Source: Bryobacteraceae bacterium
GTDB lineage: Bacteria; Acidobacteriota; Terriglobia; Bryobacterales; Bryobacteraceae
NCBI GenBank assembly: GCA_029975915.1
Contig: JARKOC010000469.1
Coordinates: 154,955 to 218,954 of the forward strand
Reading direction: 5' to 3'
DNA: 64,000 nt
Positions 48,529 to 57,509 of this stretch are shown piece after piece. The stretch's first letter is position 1. Every line of letters begins with the position of its first letter. The notes beneath the pieces were generated by a model that saw nothing but the letters and a program-made list of their open reading frames with translations, was not told the origin of the DNA and made no database searches. Both the position numbers and the translations under genes were made by a program.

Positions 48529-49224
48529 ATGATTGAGATCACCTGGTTCGGACATGGCTCCTTTCAACTTGGTCTGGAGAGTGGAGAACGGATTCTCATC
48601 GACCCATGGTTGACCGGAAATCCGAAATGCCCGGAAGGGCTCGAAATCTCGCGCATCGACACGATGCTCATCACTCATGGCCACTTCGATCATGTCGGGG
48701 ATGCGGTTGCCCTGGCCCGCAAGTTCAAGCCTCAAGTGATTGCCAATTACGAAATCTGCGCCTGGCTGGAGTCCAAGGGCGTCGAAAACGCCTGTGGGAT
48801 GAACAAAGGCGGCGGCCAACAAGCAGGTCCCGTCCGTGTCACGATGACCCACGCCTTGCACAGCTCCGGCATCTCCGACGAAGGCAGGATTCTCTACGGC
48901 GGCGAGGCGGGCGGCTACATCATCCACCTGAGCGACGGCCGCAATGTTTACTTTGCAGGCGACACGGCAATCTTCGCCGAAATGGCCCTTTACGCGGAAC
49001 TTTACAGGCCCGAGCTCGCTTTCCTCCCCATCGGCGATCACTTTACGATGAGCCCTGACGAAGCCGCGCTGGCCTGCCGCATGCTCAAGGTGCGGACCGT
49101 CATCCCGATGCACTACGCCACGTTCCCACTGCTCTCGGGGTCGCCCGCCGCTCTGGCCGAACGCCTAGCAGGAGTCGACTGCCGGGTCTGGCCGGTTGAA
49201 CCCGGCGTTCCAGTCCACTGGTAA
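48529..49224 (+). CDS. Metal-dependent hydrolase, UPF0173 type
   Basis: A 231-residue metallo-beta-lactamase-fold hydrolase. The dinuclear site motif THGHFDHVGD (HxHxDH) is intact, and the later ligands are in MTHALHSSG, FAGDTAIF and PMHYATFP. Short length and the first strand WFGHGSFQL are typical of UPF0173 (YtkL-like) proteins, whose substrate is unknown. ATG 48529 is preferred; GGAGG lies 13 bases upstream, a longer spacing than usual. An alternative ATG is at 48502. A sulfatase gene starts 10 bases after the stop. Confidence 0.9.
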   Translation: MIEITWFGHGSFQLGLESGERILIDPWLTGNPKCPEGLEISRIDTMLITHGHFDHVGDAVALARKFKPQVIANYEICAWLESKGVENACGMNKGGGQQAGPVRVTMTHALHSSGISDEGRILYGGEAGGYIIHLSDGRNVYFAGDTAIFAEMALYAELYRPELAFLPIGDHFTMSPDEAALACRMLKVRTVIPMHYATFPLLSGSPAALAERLAGVDCRVWPVEPGVPVHW

Positions 49225-49234
49225 GATCTCCACC

Positions 49235-50698
49235 ATGATGACCATGACACGCCGGTCGCTTTTCGCCGCGCCCGCGATATTGAAGGGTCTGTCACGATCC
49301 AAACCGAATCTGTTGCTCCTGATGTCGGACCAGCACCGCGGCGATTGCTTCGGCGCCGATGGCAACAAAGCCGCCCATACACCCGTGTTGGATCGCTTGG
49401 CATCCGAGGGCATCCGGTTCCGCCACGCCTACTCGTCAACGCCGACCTGCACGCCAGCCCGTTCGGCTCTGCTGACCGGCTGTTCACCCTGGCGCCACGG
49501 GATGCTCGGTTATGGGCGTGTGGCGGAACACTATCCTGTCGAATTACCCGCTGAGATCCGTAAGTTGGGCTACCAGACGCTGGGCATCGGCAAGATGCAC
49601 TGGGCGCATCAACGGATCCTTCACGGTTTTCATCGAACCATTCTGGATGAATCCGGCCGGGCCGAATCGCCCACCTTTATCAGTGACTACCGTGCCTGGT
49701 TCGCCTCCGAAGCGCCAAACCTCAATCCCGACGCAACCGGAATCGGCTTCAACGACTACACGGGCGGCGTCTACAAACTGCCCGAACGGCTTCATCCGAC
49801 CACTTGGACCGCGGACGTCGCCACACGGTTCCTCGACACTTACGCGAATCCCGATCCTTTCTTTCTTAAGGTCTCTTTTGCCCGGCCGCACTCGCCGTAT
49901 GATCCTCCGCAGCGCTGGTGGGACTTCTTCGGCAAACGCGATCTCCCCAAGGCGCAGGTGGCGCCATGGGCAGCCAAATACGCACAGCGGAACTCGGACA
50001 AGGCCGATATCTGGCGCGGCCGGCTTCCCGATGATGTCGTGCGCCAATCGCGCCAAGGCTACTACGGATCGGTCGCCTTCCTTGACGAACAAATCGGCCG
50101 GATCGTCGAAAGCCTCGAAAAGCGTAAGATCCTCGACGAAACCCTCATCGTCTTCATTTCAGACCACGGCGACATGACCGGCGACCACAACCTCTGGCGC
50201 AAGTCTTACGCCTACGAGCCTTCAGCCCGCATCCCAATGATTGTCCGCGGCCCCGGCGCCCAGCACGGCAAGCTGGAAACCGCGCCGTCTGAGATCCGCG
50301 ACGTCCTGCCCACCTTCGTCGAAGCGGCCGGCGGAGCCGTCCCGCGCCAAGTGGAGGGCCAAAGCCTGCTGCGGCTGAAGCGCGATTTTATCGACCTGGA
50401 ACACGACGTCTGCTACGACGAGTCCAACCACTGGAACGCGCTCACCGATGGCCGCCGCAAGTACATCTACCACGCCCAGACCGGCGAGGAGCAGTTCTTC
50501 GACCTCGAAAAAGACCCGTTGGAGATGAATGATCTGGCCGGCTCGTCGCCCGAAACCGCCATCTGGCGCGCCCGCTTGGTGGCGCATCTGGAGATTCGCG
50601 GCGACCAATGGGTGCGCGGCGGAAAACTCGTGCCGCGCCGGCAGCGCCTACTCTATTCACCCAACTACCCCAAGCCGCAATTGCCCCCATTGAAATGA
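49235..50698 (+). CDS. Tat-exported sulfatase (formylglycine-dependent)
   Basis: A 487-residue arylsulfatase-superfamily enzyme. The signal TMTRRSLFAAPAILKGLS has a twin-arginine. The core sulfatase motif CTPARSALLTG contains Cys72, to be converted to formylglycine by a sulfatase-modifying enzyme not seen in this window. NLLLLMSDQHRGD and ISDHGDMTGDHNLW carry the metal-binding Asp and His residues. Exported sulfatases of this kind desulfate polysaccharides. The upstream gene is only 10 bases away and the next ATG overlaps the stop (ATGA), so the three genes are one transcript. Confidence 0.9.
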   Translation: MMTMTRRSLFAAPAILKGLSRSKPNLLLLMSDQHRGDCFGADGNKAAHTPVLDRLASEGIRFRHAYSSTPTCTPARSALLTGCSPWRHGMLGYGRVAEHYPVELPAEIRKLGYQTLGIGKMHWAHQRILHGFHRTILDESGRAESPTFISDYRAWFASEAPNLNPDATGIGFNDYTGGVYKLPERLHPTTWTADVATRFLDTYANPDPFFLKVSFARPHSPYDPPQRWWDFFGKRDLPKAQVAPWAAKYAQRNSDKADIWRGRLPDDVVRQSRQGYYGSVAFLDEQIGRIVESLEKRKILDETLIVFISDHGDMTGDHNLWRKSYAYEPSARIPMIVRGPGAQHGKLETAPSEIRDVLPTFVEAAGGAVPRQVEGQSLLRLKRDFIDLEHDVCYDESNHWNALTDGRRKYIYHAQTGEEQFFDLEKDPLEMNDLAGSSPETAIWRARLVAHLEIRGDQWVRGGKLVPRRQRLLYSPNYPKPQLPPLK

Positions 50699-51381
50699 AC
50701 CCGGAATGGCGGTTGTTCGGCCCCTCGCACTTGTCGATCCTGGCCGCCATTGCTCTGGCGGCGTGGGCCTTGCGTCATCTCTTCCCGCGCTCGCCCAAAG
50801 CCGCGAGTCGGACAATCGCGGTTGTTCTGGTGACCGGTGAACTGATCTGGTACACCTACAGGCTCAGGGTGGAGGGATTCAGGTTCCCCGAAGGCATCCC
50901 GCTCCAGTTGTGCGACCTGACGGTCTGGCTCACGGCCTTCACGCTGCTTTTCCGCCGCCAGGCTGTGTTCGAGTTCACTTTCTTCGCCGGCTTGGCCGGG
51001 GCGGCCATGGCGTTGCTCTTCCCGGACCTTTGGGCGCCGTTGTGCAGCTACCCGAGCATCTATTTCTTCTGGTCCCACGGGTTGATCGTGGCGTCGCTGG
51101 CCGCCCTTACATGGTCCGGCGGGATGCGGCCGCAGCCGGGCTGCGTGTGGCGGTCGATGCTGGTCTTGAATGTCTACGCCGCGATTGTGGCCGCCTTCAA
51201 CCTCGCCTACGGCACAAACTACATGTACCTTTGCGAGAAACCGGCAGCAGCCTCGCCTCTGGACTACATGGGCCCATGGCCCTGGTACGTGGCCTCGGCC
51301 GAATTCGTAGCCCTGAGCCTCTTCGCACTCCTCTGGCTGCCATTCAAGCTACAGCAGCGCGCGCATGCCGCTATCGGGTGA
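50695..51381 (+). CDS. TIGR02206-type (YwaF-like) membrane protein
   Basis: A 228-residue integral membrane protein with six hydrophobic segments. LFGPSHLSILAAIALAAWAL at the start and EGIPLQLCDLTVWL in the middle are typical of TIGR02206/YwaF. The function is unknown. The start overlaps the sulfatase stop as ATGA. The 3' end overlaps the convergent metallo-beta-lactamase gene by 11 bases. Confidence 0.85.
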   Translation: MNPEWRLFGPSHLSILAAIALAAWALRHLFPRSPKAASRTIAVVLVTGELIWYTYRLRVEGFRFPEGIPLQLCDLTVWLTAFTLLFRRQAVFEFTFFAGLAGAAMALLFPDLWAPLCSYPSIYFFWSHGLIVASLAALTWSGGMRPQPGCVWRSMLVLNVYAAIVAAFNLAYGTNYMYLCEKPAAASPLDYMGPWPWYVASAEFVALSLFALLWLPFKLQQRAHAAIG

Positions 51382-52444
51382 AGTGGTAACTCTCGCCCCA
51401 ACCCATCACGATGAACGGGTAGCGAATCCCGAACAGGTGATTGTAGGTCTGCGTGTAGTCCTCGCGGTGGTCGACCGTGTGGCCCATCTCGTTCTCGTGG
51501 CCGGTCAGAATCAGCTCCGGATTCACCCCGCGGGCGACCCGCTGGATATTGGTCGTCCAGCAGTTGGGAAGCAGCACATCCACTCGGTGGTCACGGCCGA
51601 TCTGGGCGATCCAGTCAAAGTCGCTGCCAGGGCCCTCGGCGCCTGATTGATCTCCCGTCTGTACCACCGTAAAGCCCTCGGGGAATGTCACGAGGTGAAC
51701 ATTGTTGATTGGCGCCTTGCCCTGATGTCCTGGATAGGCGACATACTTCAGATGCCTTCCGCCAGGCAACGCGAGCGAGTGAACAATTGATGCGCTGCGC
51801 TGCGGGTATGTCAGGCGCGCCGCGATCTCCTGCCCCTGCCACAGGCCTTCTGGCGCGACAACTGGCTTGCCGGCATCCAGAAATGTCTTGGCCACCGCCG
51901 GACTGGCATGGTCGCTGTGCAGGTGGCTGATGAACATGACATCCGCCTGCGCGGCAATTCGGGCGATGACCGATTGGTCCACGACGAATCCCGGGACCGC
52001 CGCGCCCGGCACGATGTCAAATACGATCGAGACCGACGGTGTTCGAATGAACCACCCATGGTTGTACAGCTTCCAGATCCGCGCGCCGCCGGCAACCGGC
52101 GTCTTCTCGATCTCCGCCACCGCCGCTTCAATACGCGCCTGGTAGAAACGCTGCACCAGCGGCTTGGACGGCGCCGACTTGATATGCAGAATGTCGTCCA
52201 GACGGATCAGGGCGGCACGGCGGACTGGGTGCTCAACCAGAGCTGGCTTGTAGCCGCGCAATATCTCGTCCGCCCATTCTAGTGAGCGCGCGATCCATTC
52301 GTCTGGAGCATCGAGGAGTTCTGGCGCGGTCAGCGCCCGCCGGTCCGAGGACAGATAGGGCTTGCTGGGCGCCTGAGTTTGTGGCCAGGCGGGTATGAAC
52401 GATGAGAGCAAAGTCGCGGCGATCAGAAATCTGTGAATAGACAT
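51371..52444 (-). CDS. Secreted metallo-beta-lactamase-fold hydrolase
   Basis: A 357-residue protein with a signal peptide (HRFLIAATLLSSFIPAWPQ). The metal-binding motif SHLHSDHAS and later TGDQSGAEG and LTGHENEMGHTVDHRED supply the His and Asp ligands. No helix-rich N-terminal domain of a class B beta-lactamase is seen; it is more like the YtnP/UlaG-type hydrolases. It is separated from the hydrogenase cluster by a terminator on the same strand. ATG 52444 is taken because the signal peptide begins there. Confidence 0.85.
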   Translation of the reverse strand: MSIHRFLIAATLLSSFIPAWPQTQAPSKPYLSSDRRALTAPELLDAPDEWIARSLEWADEILRGYKPALVEHPVRRAALIRLDDILHIKSAPSKPLVQRFYQARIEAAVAEIEKTPVAGGARIWKLYNHGWFIRTPSVSIVFDIVPGAAVPGFVVDQSVIARIAAQADVMFISHLHSDHASPAVAKTFLDAGKPVVAPEGLWQGQEIAARLTYPQRSASIVHSLALPGGRHLKYVAYPGHQGKAPINNVHLVTFPEGFTVVQTGDQSGAEGPGSDFDWIAQIGRDHRVDVLLPNCWTTNIQRVARGVNPELILTGHENEMGHTVDHREDYTQTYNHLFGIRYPFIVMGWGESYHFTR

Positions 52445-52513
52445 ACGGAGCCTTGGAGTAGTTTTCAGTGCACGGGCGACCGGGAATATACATCGGCCGG
52501 CGCCCGCAGCTTC

Positions 52514-52552
52514 AAAAATGAAAAGGGGCCAGCGGCGGCGCCGCCGGACCCC
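52514..52552 (-). terminator. Terminator of the hydrogenase-trpB2 cluster (minus strand)
   Basis: On the minus strand GGGG and CCCC close a hairpin with the perfect inner palindrome CGGCGGCGCCGCCG, then CCCCTTTTCATTTTT gives the T-run. It lies 27 bases beyond the stop of trpB2. Confidence 0.8.
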
Positions 52553-52578
52553 TCGGTTCCGAGCGTCAACCGCCGGGC

Positions 52579-53943
52579 CTACTCGGGCACCGACGGCAAT
52601 CCGGACAGCGCCATGGCGAGTTCGCTTTCGTCGTAATTCTGGTCCACGAGCTTGCCGGCGGTGTAATCGATGTATGCCTGCATGTCGAAGTGGCCATGGC
52701 CGCAAAGGTTGAACAGAATCGCCCGTGATGTTCCTTCCTCCTTGCACTTCAGAGCTTCCACGATAGCCCCCTTAACGGCATGGTTGGCTTCGGGTGCGGG
52801 CAGCACGCCCTCGGTCTTGGCGAACAAGATGCCCGCCTCGAAGCAGGCGGTCTGGTGGTAGGCGGTGGCCTCCATCAAACCGAGTTTGGCGCAGTGCGAC
52901 ACCAGCGGCGCCATGCCGTGATAGCGCAGGCCGCCGGCGTGGAAGCCTGGCGGAGTGAAGGTCGAGCCGAGCGTGTGCATCTTGGTGAGAGGCGTCAGGT
53001 GGGCCGTGTCGCCGAAATCGTAGGCATACTTGCCGCGGGTGATCGAAGGGCAGGCGGCCGGTTCGACCGCCACGATGCGCGTCTTCTTCCCTTCCCGGAG
53101 ATTCTTGCCGATAAACGGAAATGCGGTGCCGGCGAAATTCGATCCACCGCCGGTGCAGCCGACGACGACGTCCGGGTAATCGTTCGCTAACTCGAACTGC
53201 TCCAGAGCTTCCAGCCCGATGACGGTCTGGTGCAGCAGGACATGATTCAGCACAGAGCCAAGAGCGTATTTCGAGTCATCGTTCTGCGCCGCCACTTCGA
53301 CTGCCTCCGAGATGGCGATGCCAAGCGAACCCGGATGATCAGCGCGCTTGGCGAGAATGGCGCGGCCAGCGTTGGTTTCTTCCGAAGGAGATGCCACGCA
53401 ACGCGCCCCCCAGCTTTCCATCAATGCCCGGCGGTAGGGCTTCTGGTTATAGGAAACACGCACCATGTAGACGCTCACATCAAGGCCAAAGACCACGCCG
53501 GCAAAGGCCAGCGACGAGCCCCACTGCCCGGCGCCGGTCTCAGTCACCAGCCGCTTGACGCCTTCCTGCTTGTTGTAGAACGCCTGGGCCACGGCCGTAT
53601 TCGGCTTGTGCGAGCCGGCGGGCGAAACGCCCTCGTATTTGTAGTAAATCCTGGCCGGAGTGTCGAGCGCCTTCTCGAGCCGGCGGGCCCGGAAAAGCGG
53701 GGTGGTCCGCCACTGCTTGTAAACATCCCGCACCGGCTCGGGAATCTCAATCTCGCGCTCGGTCGCCACCTCCTGCATGATTAGCGCCATTGGAAACAGC
53801 GGCGCAAGATCGGCGGGCCCGACCGGCTGTAACGTCCCTGGATGGAGCACCGGAGGCGGCGGAGCCGGGAGGTCGGCCACGATGTTGTACCAATGCTTCG
53901 GTATTCGTGATTCGTCGAGGAGGTATTTGACTGTGTCTGACAT
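52579..53943 (-). CDS. trpB: Tryptophan synthase beta chain, TrpB2 type
   Basis: A 454-residue PLP enzyme of the longer TrpB2 subgroup. The PLP lysine is in [11 protein letters not shown], and the phosphate loop is [13 protein letters not shown]. The N-terminal extension ahead of the catalytic core and [10 protein letters not shown] are typical of TrpB2, which often acts without TrpA and can use free indole or O-phosphoserine. No trpA or other trp gene is nearby; the four genes upstream on this strand are hydrogenase genes and a cysteine protease. ATG 53943 is the start of the conserved N-terminus; an open frame extends to 54243 without similarity. Confidence 0.9.
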   Translation of the reverse strand: MSDTVKYLLDESRIPKHWYNIVADLPAPPPPVLHPGTLQPVGPADLAPLFPMALIMQEVATEREIEIPEPVRDVYKQWRTTPLFRARRLEKALDTPARIYYKYEGVSPAGSHKPNTAVAQAFYNKQEGVKRLVTETGAGQWGSSLAFAGVVFGLDVSVYMVRVSYNQKPYRRALMESWGARCVASPSEETNAGRAILAKRADHPGSLGIAISEAVEVAAQNDDSKYALGSVLNHVLLHQTVIGLEALEQFELANDYPDVVVGCTGGGSNFAGTAFPFIGKNLREGKKTRIVAVEPAACPSITRGKYAYDFGDTAHLTPLTKMHTLGSTFTPPGFHAGGLRYHGMAPLVSHCAKLGLMEATAYHQTACFEAGILFAKTEGVLPAPEANHAVKGAIVEALKCKEEGTSRAILFNLCGHGHFDMQAYIDYTAGKLVDQNYDESELAMALSGLPSVPE

Positions 53944-54005
53944 GGCTGAAGTCAAGAGTTTATCAAGGCTCGAGCGTTGCCGCGCGGGACGTGCCGGCGC
54001 GTTGC

Positions 54006-54494
54006 CTAGGGCACATGGATGAACGGGCGATCGGCGGTTTGAGTCAGATGGTTGTTCACGAACTCGCGGTAGTTCCAGTTCTCGCGTCCAACAGCCGGGT
54101 CGGTCACCGAGATTGTGTCCATCGAGATCCCATTGAACACAACCCAATGGCCGCTTCTTTCTCCCGCCCATCGGCCGCTGTAGATCACCGGGTTGGCGCG
54201 GATCAGTTCCCACAGCCCTTCCTCGGTCAGCGACGCGTAACACACGGAGAATCCCAAGAGATTTGCGATTCGCTCCCTCTCAGGCACGCCGCCCACGGCA
54301 GGCCCCGTCCCAATGCCCCGGTCGGATTCATACATTCGCCTGGTCTCCTCCACTTCCGACGGGTCGCGCAGCCCTCCGATTCCCCGGCCCCTGCAATACC
54401 TCACCACCATTTGTAGACATGTGTACCAGCAAGCCCAGTCCTTTGATTGCAGAATCACTGGAACGGGATGGAAAACGGACGTGTTCATGGCCAT
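54006..54494 (-). CDS. Papain-like (C39-type) cysteine protease
   Basis: A 162-residue protein. An N-terminal Gln-x5-Cys-Trp pattern ([15 protein letters not shown]) provides the oxyanion Gln and the catalytic Cys22. [13 protein letters not shown] contains the His and [11 protein letters not shown] the Asp/Asn of the triad. This is the compact papain-like/C39_2 fold, used by peptidase domains of exporters and by deamidases. No signal peptide or ABC part. ATG 54494 has GAGGAGG about 7 bases upstream and sits three bases after the hydrogenase protease gene, so it is part of the same transcript. Confidence 0.65.
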   Translation of the reverse strand: MAMNTSVFHPVPVILQSKDWACWYTCLQMVVRYCRGRGIGGLRDPSEVEETRRMYESDRGIGTGPAVGGVPERERIANLLGFSVCYASLTEEGLWELIRANPVIYSGRWAGERSGHWVVFNGISMDTISVTDPAVGRENWNYREFVNNHLTQTADRPFIHVP

Positions 54495-54496
54495 AA

Positions 54497-55000
54497 TTAC
54501 CTCCTCGATGCCGGCCTCCCGGACTGGCGAGTTTCAGACAATAGCATGGAGACGATCCTCCTCGCCGCATGGACAAGCCTGGGCGACAGTTGCATGCCCG
54601 GTTCCATCCGTTCAGGCTCCGCCCCAACGATCAGCACGCTCTTCGGCCGGAGGCCCATCAGTGCTCCAATGGCAAGCGTCTCAGCGACACCTAATTCGTG
54701 CAGGGAAACTGCCCCGCCACATCCCCACTGCTTTTCGAATCCTCGGTCCGCCTCGATGCGGTGGATTGAGCCAGGCCTCTTGCCCGCCCGGACGGCGTCG
54801 ACAATGATCACTCGCGAATAGGAGGCCATCCGCGGCAGAGCATCCATCAGCGATGTGCCTGCTTCAAGCACGTCCACGCACTCGGGCATTGCAGGCCGCT
54901 TTGCCTGCAATGCCCGAACGACGTGCACGCCCAAACCCTCATCGCCGAGGAGTTCATTGCCTACCCCCACGATGAGAATCTTCTCTGCCTCGTGATCCAT
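54497..55000 (-). CDS. [NiFe] hydrogenase maturation endopeptidase
   Basis: HyaD/HybD-type protease that removes the C-terminal peptide of the large subunit after nickel insertion, 167 residues. The conserved motif GVGNELLGDEGLGVHV holds the nickel-sensing Glu21, and the Asp in VIIVDAVRAG and the His in VSLHELGVAE complete the metal site. ATG 55000 has GAGG just upstream; a GTG at 55030 that overlaps the large-subunit stop is also possible. It follows the large subunit directly, as expected for a dedicated protease. Confidence 0.9.
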   Translation of the reverse strand: MDHEAEKILIVGVGNELLGDEGLGVHVVRALQAKRPAMPECVDVLEAGTSLMDALPRMASYSRVIIVDAVRAGKRPGSIHRIEADRGFEKQWGCGGAVSLHELGVAETLAIGALMGLRPKSVLIVGAEPERMEPGMQLSPRLVHAARRIVSMLLSETRQSGRPASRR

Positions 55001-55026
55001 CCGGCCTCGTCCGCCCTGACGAGTCC

Positions 55027-56511
55027 TCACCTCACCAGAATCTCGTGCAACAGCGTCCCGCGCGGGTTAAGCAAATGAATCGCGCAAGCGATGCACGGAT
55101 CGAACGAACGCACGATTCGCGCCACGGAAAAGGGATTCTTGGCATCCTTCACCGGGGCTCCGATCAACGCCTGTTCAATGGCTCCGGGTTGATCCCGGTC
55201 GTCGCGAGGCGAAGCATTCCAGGTTGTGGGGACCACCGCCTGATAGCGCTCGATTTGTTTGTTGCGGATCGAGATCCAGTGGCCCAGCGCTCCCCTGGAA
55301 GCGTCCCAGAGACCGAAACCTTCGGCCTGGTCAGGCATTTTGTATTCCGTGGCGACCGGTTGGTCCAGTTTCACTTGGAGAACCCAATCGGCCATCGCGT
55401 CGGCCAGTATGCGTGTTTCAACGGCGCGGCACAAATGCCGGCCCATCACGGAAAAAAGGCTCTCCGGCTTCACTCTAAGCCTGGCCAGAACTTCCTCGAT
55501 CGCTTTTGCGAATGCCGGATCCGACCCTCCCGTGTGAGCAACCATCGCTCTCGCCAGCGGCCCTACTTCGTATACGCCCCCGTCGTACCGCGGCGCTTTG
55601 AGCCAAGTGTATCCGGACGGCTTGCTTGGATCTGGCGCCGTCGCGCCAGCTGTCGGCGCAAGGTGGCTCGCCGAGGTGTACCAGGAGTACTTCACGTCCT
55701 CCGCGATCTTCGCCACATCCACAGGCTCCAGCTTGCCTTGCCGGTATCTCGCCATTCCGAAGAACCGCTTCCGCTTAGCGACGTCGGGCTCGTTGTCCAG
55801 GTCGAAGGCGCCGTAAGAGAGAAAATTCTTGCAGCCTGCGCCAACCTCCAAATAGTCCCGGTACACTTCCGCCAGCATCAGAACATCCGGCAAATAGACA
55901 TTGCTGATGAAGTCGCGCAGTTCCTTCAGGCGCCACAGGAATGTGGTCACTTTGTCCACCGTCGGCGTCACCGTCACGCCGCCAGGGACCACTGACGCGC
56001 AATGCGGCATCTTGCCGGAGAAGACGGCCGACATCTCATGGGCCTTGAGCCGGATATGCAGCGCCTGGATGTAGTGGTCCACAACGGCGTCGCTTGCCTG
56101 CTTCGGCAACCGGTAGTCGGCTTCGTAGCGCGGCACGAATGGCGGGAACTCCGGCCCCCGGACAAAATCGAGCGCCGCCAGGTGGTAGAAGTGCAGAATA
56201 TGCGATTGGATGTAATTGGCGCCCTGTATGAGATTGCGGATCACGCGCCCGTTATCCGGCGGCATGATCCCCAGGGCTTTGTCAAGGCACTGTGAGGACG
56301 CCACGGCATGCGCGGTCGGGCAGACGCCGCAAAAGCGTTGCGTCAATTGGACCGCGTCAATCGGCTCACGGCCAGTCAGGATCTGCTCAAAGCCGCGGTA
56401 CAGCGTACCTCCTGATTTAGCCTCGACCACCTCGCCATTGTCGACGACCACTTCGACTCGAAAGTGACCTTCAATTCTGGTCAATGGATCAACTGTTACT
56501 TTCGTCTTCAT
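55027..56511 (-). CDS. [NiFe] hydrogenase large subunit
   Basis: Carries the Ni-Fe active site, 494 residues before processing. The N-terminal Cys pair is in RFCGVCPTAHA (usual: R-I/V-C-G-V-C) and the C-terminal pair in DPCIACAIH; both codons at the end are TGC, so no selenocysteine. Beyond the His the 15-residue tail LLNPRGTLLHEILVR is the expected protease-removed peptide. AGAGGAG precedes ATG 56511. The best fit is the periplasmic group 1 clade that includes the Desulfovibrio [NiFeSe] enzymes; the exact subgroup needs a phylogeny. Confidence 0.92.
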   Translation of the reverse strand: MKTKVTVDPLTRIEGHFRVEVVVDNGEVVEAKSGGTLYRGFEQILTGREPIDAVQLTQRFCGVCPTAHAVASSQCLDKALGIMPPDNGRVIRNLIQGANYIQSHILHFYHLAALDFVRGPEFPPFVPRYEADYRLPKQASDAVVDHYIQALHIRLKAHEMSAVFSGKMPHCASVVPGGVTVTPTVDKVTTFLWRLKELRDFISNVYLPDVLMLAEVYRDYLEVGAGCKNFLSYGAFDLDNEPDVAKRKRFFGMARYRQGKLEPVDVAKIAEDVKYSWYTSASHLAPTAGATAPDPSKPSGYTWLKAPRYDGGVYEVGPLARAMVAHTGGSDPAFAKAIEEVLARLRVKPESLFSVMGRHLCRAVETRILADAMADWVLQVKLDQPVATEYKMPDQAEGFGLWDASRGALGHWISIRNKQIERYQAVVPTTWNASPRDDRDQPGAIEQALIGAPVKDAKNPFSVARIVRSFDPCIACAIHLLNPRGTLLHEILVR

Positions 56512-56513
56512 GG

Positions 56514-57464
56514 CTATCTCCTCTGATACAGCGGTGAGTGGGCATCGGGGAAACCCGGCTCGGTGCAACCCATGCATGGCGCATTCACGCTGATGCACCA
56601 GTTAACGCCGCTATTCCATTGCCTCAATGGGCAGTCGCCATGAGTGAACGGGCCCTTGCAGCCGATCTCCATCAGACAGCCGACCTCTCCGAACTTGGTG
56701 GCGAAGACGCCGTCGTCCATTGAGTCGCGGTGAATGCAACGGTTGTGCACGCTCTTGCCAAAGTAGGCTTTCAGCCTTCCGAACTCATCCAGTTCGTTCG
56801 GCTTGGGCAAGCCGTAAAGCAGCACGCGGGCGACGGTGCCGATGAACCAGTCGGGATGGCACGGGCACCCAGGAATGTTCACGACCGGCGTATCGATTTT
56901 CAGTACCTTCAGCACTTCGCCCACGCCCTTCGCCTCAGTCGGATTCGGCTTGGCCGCCGAAATGCCCCCATAGGCGGCGCACGTCCCAACAGCGAGGATG
57001 GCCAGGGCGTCTGGAGCGAGCCTCCGCATCCACTCAAGCATTGTTATGGGTTTGCCGTCCTCCTCTCCCAGGGTTCCGTAGATCCCGTTGTCCTTGGTCG
57101 GAATGGCCCCTTCAACGATGTAGATATACTTGCCCTTGTACTTGCGGGCGGTCTCCATGGCGGTCATCGTCGAGAGTTCGCCCGTGGCCGCCATCAAGGT
57201 CGAATGGTAGTTCAGGAAGAGCTGGCTGCCGGGCAGAATCTGGTCCAGGATTACGTTCTTGATGCTGGGGTGGATTGTGTTGATGACGGACACTGAGCAC
57301 CCGCTGCAGGCTGAGTCCTGCATCCAGATCACCGGGTATTCTTTCACTGCCTCGGCGATGGCGGCTCCTATCTTGGGAAGAAACGCTTGTGAGAACCCCG
57401 TCAGGCAGGTTGCAGACGCCGCCCACTTCGTGAATTCACGCCGGCTAAAGTTATACTTTTTCAT
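56514..57464 (-). CDS. [NiFe] hydrogenase small subunit, Tat-exported
   Basis: Electron-transfer subunit of 316 residues. The twin-arginine signal (NFSRREFTKWAASATCLTGF) carries the heterodimer to the periplasm. Proximal-cluster Cys residues are in CSGCSVS, VGTCAAYGG and IPGCPCHPDW. The distal cluster uses His and Cys of VHNRC and GCLMEIGC. In the medial-cluster region NWCISVNAPCMGC, the residue after Asn-Trp is Cys where many hydrogenases have Pro, so a [4Fe-4S] medial cluster is predicted as in [NiFeSe] enzymes. There is no extra pair of Cys at the proximal cluster, so it is not of the oxygen-tolerant six-Cys type. AAGGAGG precedes ATG 57464. Confidence 0.92.
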   Translation of the reverse strand: MKKYNFSRREFTKWAASATCLTGFSQAFLPKIGAAIAEAVKEYPVIWMQDSACSGCSVSVINTIHPSIKNVILDQILPGSQLFLNYHSTLMAATGELSTMTAMETARKYKGKYIYIVEGAIPTKDNGIYGTLGEEDGKPITMLEWMRRLAPDALAILAVGTCAAYGGISAAKPNPTEAKGVGEVLKVLKIDTPVVNIPGCPCHPDWFIGTVARVLLYGLPKPNELDEFGRLKAYFGKSVHNRCIHRDSMDDGVFATKFGEVGCLMEIGCKGPFTHGDCPLRQWNSGVNWCISVNAPCMGCTEPGFPDAHSPLYQRR

Positions 57465-57509
57465 GGTTCCTCCTTTCGTCCGCGGAAACGCCGGACTCCG
57501 GGATCGGAC

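Noticed and set aside
55027..55100. Selenocysteine (TGA) in the hydrogenase large subunit
   Set aside because: The CxxC motif near the C-terminus is encoded by TGC codons, with no in-frame TGA before the real stop.
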